NCBI GenBank assembly: GCA_004356685.1
Contig: SMWS01000046.1
Location: 1-17,225 of the forward strand
Origin: Deltaproteobacteria bacterium
GTDB lineage: Bacteria > Desulfobacterota_D > UBA1144 > Nemesobacterales > N074bin48
DNA length: 17,225 nucleotides
Reading direction: 5' to 3'
Shown here: one piece after another, positions 1 to 6,508 of the stretch
Position numbering within the stretch: position 1 is the first letter of the stretch
Layout of the letters: each line of letters opens with the position of its first letter
The notes under the pieces: model-generated
The model's database searches: none
Told to the model about the DNA's origin: nothing
What the model saw: the letters and a program-made list of their open reading frames with translations, nothing else
Made by a program: the position numbers and the translations under genes

Positions 1-79
1 CTGCTGTCGTTAGTGCATTTACCCCGCGCAGTATTGCATCCTGGGCCTCCCTGCCAAATTTTATCTCTTTTGCTCCCAT
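1..79 (-). CDS. groEL: Chaperonin GroEL, N-terminal fragment (cut by window edge)
   Basis: Only the first 26 codons are present. They begin MGAKEIKFGREAQDAI and continue to VNALTTA, which matches the very conserved GroEL N-terminus. GroEL is the 60-kDa cytoplasmic chaperonin that folds client proteins in its double-ring cavity with ATP and the GroES lid. The ATG at 79 follows a strong AAGGAGG ribosome binding site. The gene lies 37 bases after the groES stop, so it belongs to the same groESL transcript and falls under the same CIRCE operator. The rest of the gene continues beyond position 1. Family identity is secure despite the short length because of the adjacent groES. Confidence 0.95.
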   Translation of the reverse strand, partial: MGAKEIKFGREAQDAILRGVNALTTA

Positions 80-116
80 TACTTGTTGCCTCCTTTGGTT
101 TTCTCGTTTGCTTTAA

Positions 117-404
117 TTATTTTACTACTGCTAGTATGTCATCTTCTTTTAAAATAAGGTATTCATCACCATCTATGTTAATATCGTTTCCACCGTATTT
201 GTTAAATAAAACTTTATCGCCTTTTTTAACATCTAGTGGTCTGACTGTACCATTATCAAGTAATTTACCCTTGCCAACCGCTTCAACTTTACCTTCCTGA
301 GGTTTTTCCTGAGCAGTGTCTGGGATTATAATTCCACCCTTTGTTTTTTCTTCACTTCCGATTCTTCTTACTAATATCTTGTCATATAGTGGTTGTACTT
401 TCAT
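117..404 (-). CDS. groES: Co-chaperonin GroES (Cpn10)
   Basis: A 95-residue protein, the usual length for GroES. It starts MKVQPLYDKILVRRI and has the mobile-loop region EEKTKGGIIIPDTAQEKPQEG at about residues 18-38 and the roof/core segment VKKGDKVLFNKYGG near 60-73. GroES forms the heptameric lid of GroEL. I chose the start at 404 because it matches the family N-terminus and has AGGAGGGG about 11 bases upstream. The frame is open 13 codons further upstream, but that extension runs back through the ribosome binding site. The gene is first in the groESL operon and sits just downstream of a promoter and CIRCE element, so HrcA repression is expected. Confidence 0.97.
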   Translation of the reverse strand: MKVQPLYDKILVRRIGSEEKTKGGIIIPDTAQEKPQEGKVEAVGKGKLLDNGTVRPLDVKKGDKVLFNKYGGNDINIDGDEYLILKEDDILAVVK

Positions 405-436
405 ACCAAATTTTACCCCTCCTTTTTTTATAATAA

Positions 437-463
437 TTAGCACTTAGCTATATACAGTGCTAA
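437..463 (-). promoter_or_regulatory. CIRCE operator (HrcA binding site)
   Basis: The arms TTAGCACTT and CAGTGCTAA are separated by exactly 9 bases (AGCTATATA). The consensus CIRCE is TTAGCACTC-N9-GAGTGCTAA, so each arm differs only at its innermost base. It lies between the groESL promoter and the groES ribosome binding site, the standard HrcA position. HrcA bound here should block groESL transcription at normal temperature. The hrcA gene itself is not in the window. Confidence 0.93.
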
Positions 464-475
464 AAAGCGAACTTA

Positions 476-503
476 AAGATAATCATGAATAAAAGCTTGT
501 CAA
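476..503 (-). promoter_or_regulatory. sigma70-like promoter of groESL
   Basis: Read on the minus strand there is a perfect -35 hexamer TTGACA (503-498), a 16-base spacer and a -10 hexamer TATCTT (481-476). Transcription would start near 469, immediately before the CIRCE element. That is the expected geometry for a vegetative promoter repressed by HrcA. There is no sign of a sigma32-type promoter. Confidence 0.75.
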
Positions 504-521
504 GCCTGAAATTGTAGATTT

Positions 522-548
522 GTTATATAATTGGGTTTTCTATATAAC
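522..548. repeat. Inverted repeat between the groESL and htrA promoters
   Basis: Perfect 8-base arms GTTATATA (522-529) and TATATAAC (541-548) flank an 11-base centre. It lies roughly midway between two divergent promoters, about 19 bases from the groESL -35 and 22 bases from the htrA -35. It could be an activator or repressor site acting on both. It is AT-rich, so chance formation cannot be excluded. No T-run follows either arm, so it does not look like a terminator. Confidence 0.5.
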
Positions 549-569
549 TTAACAGGTTTAAAGCTATTC

Positions 570-598
570 TTGACATTATGGGGTTGTATAAATAATAT
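570..598 (+). promoter_or_regulatory. sigma70-like promoter of htrA
   Basis: A perfect -35 TTGACA (570-575), a 17-base spacer and a -10-like TAATAT (593-598). The start point would be near 605, leaving a leader of about 20 bases that carries the AGGAGA ribosome binding site at 612-617. It is divergent from the groESL promoter. Confidence 0.7.
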
Positions 599-627
599 TA
601 ACTCTTTTGCTAGGAGAAGACAGAACT

Positions 628-2067
628 ATGAAAAAACATAACAATATCAATACTTATTTATTATTTATTACATTATTTAGTTTTTTATCTGTTTGTAAAT
701 ATTCTCACTCCAGTGAATTATTATCCCTGTCAGAACTGGTAAAAACCCTTCAACCATCAGTTGTTAACATAAGCACAACAAATGTAGTTAAAAAAAGGCA
801 GGCGCCGTTTAACAGCCCTTTCGAATCTCCTTTTGGCGGCGGGCAGGATGACCCTTTTGAGGATTTTTTTAAAAAATTTTTTGAACGTGGGCCTCAGCAG
901 GAATTCAGGCAAAAAGGCCTGGGGTCTGGTTTTATAATAAGTAAAGACGGTTTTATAGTTACCAACAACCACGTAATTGAAAAAGCTAATGATATAGAAA
1001 TAATTTTGGAAAATGGAAAGAAATACCAGGCGCAAATCATAGGGAAAGATCCTAAGACAGATCTTGCACTTCTAAAAATTGAGCCGGAAGAGGATTTGCC
1101 TGCAATTTCCTTTGCCCGGTCCGATGTTCTCGATATAGGTGACTGGGTTATTGCAATCGGAAATCCTTTTGGTCTTGGTCACACTGTAACAGCTGGAATT
1201 GTTAGTGCAAAGGGCAGATCGCTTGGGCTTGGCTCATATGATGATTTTATACAAACAGATGCTGCGATTAATCCGGGAAATAGTGGCGGGCCGCTTTTTA
1301 ACCTCGATGGTGAAGTAGTTGGTGTAAATACAGCAATATTTGCCCGAGCTCAGGGAATAGGGTTTGCCATACCTGCGGCTATAGCAGTTAATATAATTGA
1401 CCAATTACGAAGTAACGGAAAAGTAGTTAGAGGATGGTTGGGAGTACTTGTACAGCAGATCACCCCAGAGATTGCAGAGAGCATCGGCCTGCAGGAAACA
1501 AAAGGCGCACTTGTTGCGGATGTCACGCCAGATGGTCCTGCAGAAAAAGCAGGGATAAAAAGGAGAGATGTAATTATCGGGTTTGATGATACTGAAATAA
1601 ATGAAATGTCTCAGCTGCCAAAATCGGTAGCTGCAACTCCTCCGGGCACTAAATCCGAAATCATACTGCTAAGAGAAGGCAAGAAAAAGAAAATAAGTGT
1701 TTTACTTGGGCAGCTGCCTGAAAAAATAGCAAAAAAACCTAAAATTGAAGAGAAAAAAGACGTTGAAAACGATCTGGGTCTTGCTGTGCAGGAAATAAAT
1801 CCTATTATACAAAAACGTTTAAACCTACAAGATTCCCAAGGCGTGATAATAGTTAATGTGAGAAGAGCAAGTCCTGCATGGAATGCCGGGCTTAGGAAAG
1901 CAGACATTATAGTTGAGATTAATAAAAAAGAAATTAAAGATATCGAAGAATATAAAAATATTATAAATAAAATTAAACAGGATGAATCACTACTTTTTCT
2001 TGTAAGAAGAAATCAAAACACTATCTATGTAGCCCTAAAGTTTTATGCCAAAGATAAAGAAGATTGA
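628..2067 (+). CDS. htrA: HtrA/Deg-type periplasmic serine protease with two PDZ domains
   Basis: A 479-residue protein of the DegP/DegQ/MucD family, which degrades or refolds misfolded proteins in the periplasm. It has an N-terminal export signal (about residues 1-28, hydrophobic 10-22). The trypsin-like domain shows the full triad: H115 in TNNHVIE, D145 in DPKTDLALL and S219 in NPGNSGGP. A Phe-rich loop (about 60-90) resembles the LA loop. PDZ1 covers about 267-360 and PDZ2 about 382-472. A cysteine at 23 (LSVC) is a poor lipobox, so a soluble export signal is more likely. The frame opens 7 codons earlier at a TTG, but the ATG at 628 follows AGGAGA (612-617) and starts the signal peptide. 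It is first in a plus-strand operon, and its end overlaps ridA by 23 bases. The exact DegP, DegQ or MucD subtype is not resolved. Confidence 0.96.
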   Translation: MKKHNNINTYLLFITLFSFLSVCKYSHSSELLSLSELVKTLQPSVVNISTTNVVKKRQAPFNSPFESPFGGGQDDPFEDFFKKFFERGPQQEFRQKGLGSGFIISKDGFIVTNNHVIEKANDIEIILENGKKYQAQIIGKDPKTDLALLKIEPEEDLPAISFARSDVLDIGDWVIAIGNPFGLGHTVTAGIVSAKGRSLGLGSYDDFIQTDAAINPGNSGGPLFNLDGEVVGVNTAIFARAQGIGFAIPAAIAVNIIDQLRSNGKVVRGWLGVLVQQITPEIAESIGLQETKGALVADVTPDGPAEKAGIKRRDVIIGFDDTEINEMSQLPKSVAATPPGTKSEIILLREGKKKKISVLLGQLPEKIAKKPKIEEKKDVENDLGLAVQEINPIIQKRLNLQDSQGVIIVNVRRASPAWNAGLRKADIIVEINKKEIKDIEEYKNIINKIKQDESLLFLVRRNQNTIYVALKFYAKDKED

Positions 2068-2512
2068 AGAGCGACTGCTAGAGCTCAATATAGAAATTCC
2101 AAAACCGCTAATACCTCTTGGCAGTTACAGCCCCGCTGTAATAAGCGGAAGTTTTGTATATGTTTCCGGTCAGCTACCAATTCAAAATGGAGAGTTACTT
2201 TACAAAGGGCGCGTTGGTGAGCAGGTAAGTCTTGAGCAGGGATTTAAAGCAGCAAGAATAGCCGCTATAAATGCGATCTCTGCAATAACTACGGTAGTTG
2301 ATGATTTAAATAGAATAAAAAAAATAGTAAAGTTAAATGGCTATGTAGCGTCATCTGGGAACTTTTTCGATCAGCCAAAGGTAATTAATGGCGCATCTGA
2401 ACTGTTTTTTGAAATTTTTGGTGAAAAAGGAATACACTCAAGATCAGCTATTGGTGTCGGGAGTCTTCCTTTGCAGTCCTGCGTAGAACTGGACTTAATA
2501 GCCGAGATTTAA
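2045..2512 (+). CDS. RidA/YjgF family protein, long (~155 aa) subtype
   Basis: A 155-residue member of the RidA (YjgF/YER057c/UK114) family, whose archetype hydrolyses reactive enamine/imine intermediates made by PLP enzymes. The segments SGSFVYVSGQLP (34-45) and KIVKLNGYVAS (93-103) are characteristic. R133 in HSRSAIGV and E148 in VELDLIAEI align with the active-site Arg and Glu of E. coli RidA. The archetype is about 128 residues; this protein has a longer N-terminus and belongs to the ~150-residue branch, whose substrate is less certain. The start lies inside the end of htrA (23-base overlap in another frame) and has no strong ribosome binding site, which suggests translational coupling. 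Confidence 0.88.
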   Translation: MPKIKKIEERLLELNIEIPKPLIPLGSYSPAVISGSFVYVSGQLPIQNGELLYKGRVGEQVSLEQGFKAARIAAINAISAITTVVDDLNRIKKIVKLNGYVASSGNFFDQPKVINGASELFFEIFGEKGIHSRSAIGVGSLPLQSCVELDLIAEI

Positions 2513-2549
2513 ACTCACGTTATTTTCTTACTACTCATAACTATACACA

Positions 2550-3290
2550 ATGAATATAAACCCGGTTTATTTATATTCTGATAATCCTTCAAAATCTTTA
2601 AACATACATAAAGTTATAGAAAGTCTTGCTAAATTAAACATCCATTCTGAATTTAAAGGTAATTTTTTTGAATATTTGAAGTTAAACAGTAATGAACAAC
2701 AAGTGCTATATAACGAAATTTCACAGACTCTTATTGAAGATATTGAAAGGGAAAAATACAGGTTAGGTACAATATCTGCAAACCCCAACACTAATAACAA
2801 AGTTCTTTATGACGGGTTTTTATTTACAGGAGTAGTCAACAAGTATTTTATGTCTAATCTGCACCGGTCTCTTAATAACATTCATATTATTTTTACCGAC
2901 CGTCTACTCTGCACATTTGAAAATAAGAGATACCACGCAAGAGTGATACTTATGGGACAGCCTACATTTATATCTACTTCGGGCCTTGTAGAGGCCCCTG
3001 CAAAACCAAGAGAATATTATTTCTTAAAAGCGCAGTTTATAGCTGCCGGCAAAAAGCTTGAGCAGCTAGATGAATACTTCAGTGGACAATATGTCAAATA
3101 TAACGATCCAAAAACAACTGATATATTAGTTTCATATACACTTCAGTCAATATTTTATGAACTCACTGGCAAGCCTTTTTGCAGTAATAATAAATGTTGT
3201 TTATTCAATTCACACTGGCAAAAAGATGTACTCGAAATTCAGTATAAAGCAAAGCTATGCAAACAGCATCAAAAATTATTGGACTATTGA
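2550..3290 (+). CDS. Unrecognised protein with archaemetzincin-like Cys motif but no HExxH
   Basis: A 246-residue protein without a signal peptide. I recognise it only tentatively, possibly as a DUF6775-type 'putative metallopeptidase'. The middle (about 112-160) contains DRLLCTFENKRYHARV and ISTSGLVEAPAKPREYY, which look like strongly conserved family blocks. The C-terminus has G207-x3-C211-x4-C216-C217, then NS, then C237-x2-H240. This resembles the archaemetzincin tail, where HExxHxxGxxHC-x4-C is followed about 19 residues later by C-x2-C. The stretch that should read HExxH reads SIFYE (200-204), so a zinc-peptidase site is not present. The start ATG has no clear Shine-Dalgarno and lies 37 bases after ridA, probably in the same transcript. 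Function is unknown; a structural or metal-binding role is possible. Confidence 0.75.
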   Translation: MNINPVYLYSDNPSKSLNIHKVIESLAKLNIHSEFKGNFFEYLKLNSNEQQVLYNEISQTLIEDIEREKYRLGTISANPNTNNKVLYDGFLFTGVVNKYFMSNLHRSLNNIHIIFTDRLLCTFENKRYHARVILMGQPTFISTSGLVEAPAKPREYYFLKAQFIAAGKKLEQLDEYFSGQYVKYNDPKTTDILVSYTLQSIFYELTGKPFCSNNKCCLFNSHWQKDVLEIQYKAKLCKQHQKLLDY

Positions 3291-3311
3291 AAGCTAATTT
3301 TCCAAGAAAGT

Positions 3312-4121
3312 TTAAGCCTGCGCCTGTTCCTGCAATATGTTTATCGCAACTTGAGCCGCTTTTTTTCCAGAAAGCAACATGCCACCAAATGTAGGTCCCA
3401 TCCTAGGGAGCCCAAAAGTAGTGTTAACAGACATTCCACATGCTATAAGCCCTGGATGAACCTCGCCTGTATACTTTACAAGCGCATCTTCAGATTTCTC
3501 TACCCACATCGATCCGTGCCCCGGAAGCTTTTTATATAAACCCTGCTGGGACAGTCTGGATACGAGATAGGCGTCATGACCGGTTGCATCGATAACAAGC
3601 TTTGATTCTATAGCAATAGGATCCAGACATGTTATTTCTTTTGGCATGTTGGCAATCGGAGTCCAGTTCATAACAATTCCCGCCACCCTTCCATTTTCCC
3701 TGTAAACCAGGTCATCAAACATTGTCATGTTACGTATTTTTGCACCTGCTTCACAAGCACTAGCAATTAATTTTGAACAAGCATATGGCCCATCGGCAAC
3801 ATAAAGTCCTTCGCTTACTTCTTCATATGGAACTTCTATCTCATCTAATACGCTCTGTCCCGGATCTCTGATTGTTACTTTATTCATTAAATATCCGCCA
3901 ATCCAAAATCCTCCACCCAAATAATTCATTCTCTCAACAAGTAGTACTTTGTATTTCTTTTTGGCTATATCTTTGGCGGCTACAAGACCGCTTGGACCAG
4001 CACCTACAATAATTACATCATTTTCTATATGTTCGATAAATTCCTTTGAAAATCCCTCAACAATCGCTCTTGTAACCTCTTTTTCTCCAACTGGTGCAAA
4101 CTTCGGATTGATTTCCGTCAT
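3312..4121 (-). CDS. thi4: Thi4-type thiazole synthase with suicide-type cysteine
   Basis: A 269-residue Thi4 family flavoprotein fold. Thi4 makes the ADP-thiazole precursor of thiamin from NAD, glycine and sulfur. The nucleotide-binding GAGPSG is at 40-45, followed by VERMNYLGGGFWIGG (62-76) and RMGPTFGGMLLSG near the C-terminus. C165 in the CLDP motif aligns, with identical spacing from NWT, to Cys205 of yeast Thi4 (CMDP). Yeast Thi4 donates that sulfur and is inactivated after one turnover. Archaeal sulfide-using Thi4 enzymes have His there. The ATG at 4121 follows GGAGG with 7-base spacing. The gene is convergent with the upstream neighbour, and no TPP riboswitch is visible in its leader. 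Old annotations call this family ribulose-1,5-bisphosphate synthetase. Confidence 0.92.
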   Translation of the reverse strand: MTEINPKFAPVGEKEVTRAIVEGFSKEFIEHIENDVIIVGAGPSGLVAAKDIAKKKYKVLLVERMNYLGGGFWIGGYLMNKVTIRDPGQSVLDEIEVPYEEVSEGLYVADGPYACSKLIASACEAGAKIRNMTMFDDLVYRENGRVAGIVMNWTPIANMPKEITCLDPIAIESKLVIDATGHDAYLVSRLSQQGLYKKLPGHGSMWVEKSEDALVKYTGEVHPGLIACGMSVNTTFGLPRMGPTFGGMLLSGKKAAQVAINILQEQAQA

Positions 4122-4158
4122 TCATAAGCCTCCATATGCTCTGTTTATAAAGAGCTTA

Positions 4159-4186
4159 AATCTACCATTATTAGTATAACCGTCAA
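4159..4186 (-). promoter_or_regulatory. Possible promoter of thi4
   Basis: On the minus strand TTGACG (4186-4181) is followed after 16 bases by TAGATT (4164-4159), about 40 bases before the start codon. The -35 is good and the -10 is weak. The call is tentative. The rest of the 4122-4276 gap must also hold the promoter for the divergent gene at 4277, for which I see no convincing pair of hexamers. Confidence 0.35.
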
Positions 4187-4276
4187 CATATTACCGCCTA
4201 TTAAAAAATGATTTTTCCGCTATACTACCTACCAAACCTACTATAGATAACCTAAATATTTGCAATGGAGGAATAG

Positions 4277-5077
4277 ATGATATCAAACCTTAGGAATTCT
4301 GTACTGTTTTTCTTTGCTCTTTTTTTAAGTTTATTGATTAATGCTCAGGTATTTGCAGGATTATTATTAGAACAGGAAAGCTATTTAGAAAATAACCCGG
4401 AAAAGAAAGGTAAGGGTCAAATATATATTTCCAACAACAAAATCAAATTTGTTGCTGAAAATTCAGACCCAATTATCATATTTGATCTTAACAAAAACAA
4501 ATTTTTTATTATAGACCAAAAAAACAAACAATACGTTGAGAGCTCACCTCAAAAATATGTAAAATTGGTTCAGCAAAACTTAATCAAACAAAAAAAAGCA
4601 ATAAAGAAAGAACTGGCTAACATGCCGAAAGAAAAAAGGGCACAGAAGTTAAAACTTCTGAAGCATAAACGAATTAATATTTACGGAGATGAAAAAGCAA
4701 AAACCTGGAAATTTAATAAAACTGATGAAACCAAGATTGTTGCAGGATTAAAAACGCAAAAAATCGAACTATTTGAAGATGATAAACTAATACAGCAATT
4801 ATGGGTTAGCGACAAATTGGAAGAACTAGATCTCAAAAAATTAGCCAAATTTTATGGTGAAATCCAAAAAATATCACAAGGGGAATACCTGAGCTTCGAT
4901 AATCAAAACGAATTTGGCAAAACGCTGACCGATATATATAAACTTGGCTATCCCCTTGAGACGGTCGATTATAATCTGCCCGGCAACAGGGTTGAAAAAA
5001 TAGTATCAATTAAACAGGTCGAGATTTCTGATAAGGATTTTAAACCGCCATCAGACTATCAAAAAACAAAATTTTAA
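4277..5077 (+). CDS. Exported DUF4412-like protein
   Basis: A 266-residue protein with a clear Sec signal peptide (hydrophobic 9-22, probable cleavage AQVFA|G after residue 27), so it is periplasmic or exported. The body resembles DUF4412 proteins: alternating short strands (IYISNNKIKFVAE, IIIFDLNKNKFFIID), the segment VAGLKTQKIELFEDDKLIQQLWVSD (155-179), and a C-terminal KDFKPPSDYQ that mimics the usual 'F..P..Y' ending. A very Lys-rich, probably helical stretch (about 94-132) interrupts the strands. The role is unknown; the fold may be related to LolA-like beta sheets. The ATG follows GGAGG (4267-4271) with 5-base spacing. It is transcribed alone and divergently from thi4. Confidence 0.82.
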   Translation: MISNLRNSVLFFFALFLSLLINAQVFAGLLLEQESYLENNPEKKGKGQIYISNNKIKFVAENSDPIIIFDLNKNKFFIIDQKNKQYVESSPQKYVKLVQQNLIKQKKAIKKELANMPKEKRAQKLKLLKHKRINIYGDEKAKTWKFNKTDETKIVAGLKTQKIELFEDDKLIQQLWVSDKLEELDLKKLAKFYGEIQKISQGEYLSFDNQNEFGKTLTDIYKLGYPLETVDYNLPGNRVEKIVSIKQVEISDKDFKPPSDYQKTKF

Positions 5078-5104
5078 TATAGAAATTAAAAATCTTTAGC
5101 TTTG

Positions 5105-5662
5105 CTATTCCTGATTTTCCTGCTCTTGCTGCGGCTCGTCCTGATCTGTCTTAGCCTCAGATGCAACTGTTTCAGTCTCTGAAGCAGCAGCACTTTCTTG
5201 TGGCGCTTGTGCTTGCTCTTCTTCGTTCACTACCTCAACTTTTATTGAAGCTTTTACTTCAGGGTGAATCTTTATAATAACATCATATGATCCGGTTTCT
5301 TTTATTGGGGAGTCCAAAACAATATCTTTTTTTGATACTTTAAAACCCTTTGCAGCAATCTCATCTGAAATATTCTGAGTAGTAACAGACCCGAACAATT
5401 TACCTTCCTCCCCTACCTTTACTTTAATGGTGCAGATTAGATTAGATAGCCCGGCAGAGAGGCTTTCAGCGTCTTCTTTTCTGTTTATTTGATGTTTTTC
5501 GACTATCTTTTGTTTTTGATCCCATACTTTTATGTTTCCGGGAGTAGCCTCGACAGCTAATTTTTTTGGCAATAAAAAGTTTCTGGCAAGACCCCTTTTA
5601 ACGTCTTTAATTTCTCCCATATAACCTACATAATCTACATCAGTTGTTAAAATAACTTTCAT
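5105..5662 (-). CDS. rplI: 50S ribosomal protein L9 with acidic C-terminal tail
   Basis: A 185-residue L9. The N-terminal rRNA-binding domain (1-50) contains the signature VDYVGYMGEIKDVKRGLARNFLLP; a connecting helix (about 45-75) leads to the C-terminal domain (about 78-146, GKLFGSVT). Beyond this is an added tail of about 39 residues (147-185), rich in Glu, Gln, Ala and Ser; typical L9 is about 150 residues. L9 binds near the L1 stalk of the 50S subunit. The start follows a strong GGAGGTAA site. It is the last gene of the prs-to-rplI run and lies 33 bases after rpsR. It ends 27 bases from the convergent end of the DUF4412-like gene, with no clear GC-rich terminator between. Confidence 0.97.
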   Translation of the reverse strand: MKVILTTDVDYVGYMGEIKDVKRGLARNFLLPKKLAVEATPGNIKVWDQKQKIVEKHQINRKEDAESLSAGLSNLICTIKVKVGEEGKLFGSVTTQNISDEIAAKGFKVSKKDIVLDSPIKETGSYDVIIKIHPEVKASIKVEVVNEEEQAQAPQESAAASETETVASEAKTDQDEPQQEQENQE

Positions 5663-5695
5663 TGTTTACCTCCAATATAATCCTATTTACAACTT

Positions 5696-5935
5696 TTATT
5701 TATGCAAAACTGTAAAAGGAATTAAAGCTAAAATCCTTGCTCTTTTTATAGACGTTGACAATATTCTTTGATGCTTGGCGCAAACCCCTGTAACCCTTCG
5801 GGGAACTATCTTTCTTCTCTCAGTAATATATCTTGCAAGTAAATCCACATTTTTATAATCGATTTCTTCTTTATTCTTACAAAACCTGCAATACTTCTTT
5901 CTGTTCATATATCTCTTGTCTCTGGCGGATTCCAT
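5696..5935 (-). CDS. rpsR: 30S ribosomal protein S18 (zinc-type)
   Basis: A 79-residue S18. It carries KYCRFCKNK (C16, C19), DYKNVDLLARYITERRKIVPRRVTG (27-50) and CAKHQRILSTSIKRARILALIPF. C16, C19, C52 and H55 form the C+ zinc-binding version of S18. S18 pairs with S6 on the 30S platform. The start codon overlaps the rpsF stop in a TAATG arrangement, with an almost perfect GGAGGTGA six bases upstream inside rpsF. Tight translational coupling that would keep S6 and S18 equimolar is therefore likely. No ssb gene lies between rpsF and rpsR, unlike in many bacteria. Confidence 0.98.
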   Translation of the reverse strand: MESARDKRYMNRKKYCRFCKNKEEIDYKNVDLLARYITERRKIVPRRVTGVCAKHQRILSTSIKRARILALIPFTVLHK

Positions 5936-6426
5936 TAGGATTCACCTCCCTTTTCTGTGGGCTTAGCATCAGGAGTTTTAAAAGCGCTGTTGTCCGTGTT
6001 TTCCGGCTCAGTTTTAGCAGGCTCTGGTTTCACAGGCTCTGGTTTCACGGGTTCTGGTTTTACAGGCTCTGGTTTTACAGGTTCTGGTTTCACGGGCTCT
6101 GGTTTCACAGGCTCTGGTTTCACAGGTTTAACTTTAGCGAGTTTAACTTTTACAGTTAGAAATCTTAGAATTTCTTCCCTTAAAAACTTAAAACTCGATT
6201 CAATATCACTTACCACACCCGAATTCGCTTTATACTCTGCTATATAATAAACCCCTTTTGTTAAATCATTAATCGGGTAGGCAAGCTCTCTTTGTTGCCA
6301 TTTTTCTAGCTTTGATATTTCACCTTCATTCTTGGAAACTGCTTCTTTGATTTTACCTAACACCTTATTTAGATCATCTTCTTTGATGTCTATAGATGTT
6401 ATAAAAACCGTTTCATAACTTTGCAT
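5935..6426 (-). CDS. rpsF: 30S ribosomal protein S6 with (VKPEP)7 C-terminal extension
   Basis: A 163-residue S6. The conserved domain (1-95) starts QSYETVFIT and includes KLEKWQQRELAYPI and GVYYIAEYKA. After residue 98 comes a long tail with seven perfect VKPEP repeats (102-136), a degenerate AKTEP and a polar end. Typical S6 is about 95-135 residues. I placed the start at 6426 because GGAGG (6432-6436) is 5 bases upstream and the family begins M-x-x-YE. An in-frame ATG at 6447 would put the ribosome binding site inside the gene. S6 binds S18 on the 30S platform. The gene follows hppA by 82 bases and is coupled to rpsR. Confidence 0.96.
   Translation of the reverse strand: MQSYETVFITSIDIKEDDLNKVLGKIKEAVSKNEGEISKLEKWQQRELAYPINDLTKGVYYIAEYKANSGVVSDIESSFKFLREEILRFLTVKVKLAKVKPVKPEPVKPEPVKPEPVKPEPVKPEPVKPEPVKPEPAKTEPENTDNSAFKTPDAKPTEKGGES
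6019..6123 (-). repeat. Seven tandem 15-base repeats encoding VKPEP in rpsF
   Basis: Seven uninterrupted 15-base units encode seven identical VKPEP pentapeptides. The units differ only at third codon positions (GTG/GTA for Val, GAG/GAA for Glu, CCT/CCC for the second Pro). The DNA has diverged while the peptide has not, which suggests selection on the peptide. The array can also expand or contract by slippage. Confidence 0.95.
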
Positions 6427-6508
6427 TTGAACCTCCGTCTTGGTCATATCGACCCTTGATTTTAAAAATCCAGAGTGACAGAATTTTTAATAATTTATTT
6501 GCATCAGC

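Noticed and set aside
13..300. 95-codon plus-strand frame across the groEL/groES junction
   Set aside because: It spans both well-supported minus-strand genes and has no recognisable protein features.
4122..4276. Possible TPP riboswitch ahead of thi4
   Set aside because: The CUGAGA core and the ACCUG-type pyrophosphate helix sequences are absent on the minus strand.
5078..5104. Terminator between the DUF4412-like gene and rplI
   Set aside because: Only AT-rich sequence with no stable GC-containing stem.
5833..6247. Plus-strand open frames opposite rpsF/rpsR, one reading as GSGFT repeats, another as WFHR-like repeats
   Set aside because: They are antisense shadows of the VKPEP repeat in rpsF, with no ribosome binding site; the minus-strand frames are clear S6 and S18.
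6427..6508. S6:S18 autoregulatory leader RNA ahead of rpsF
   Set aside because: The gap is short and I see no stem with the exposed CCG feature known for this leader.
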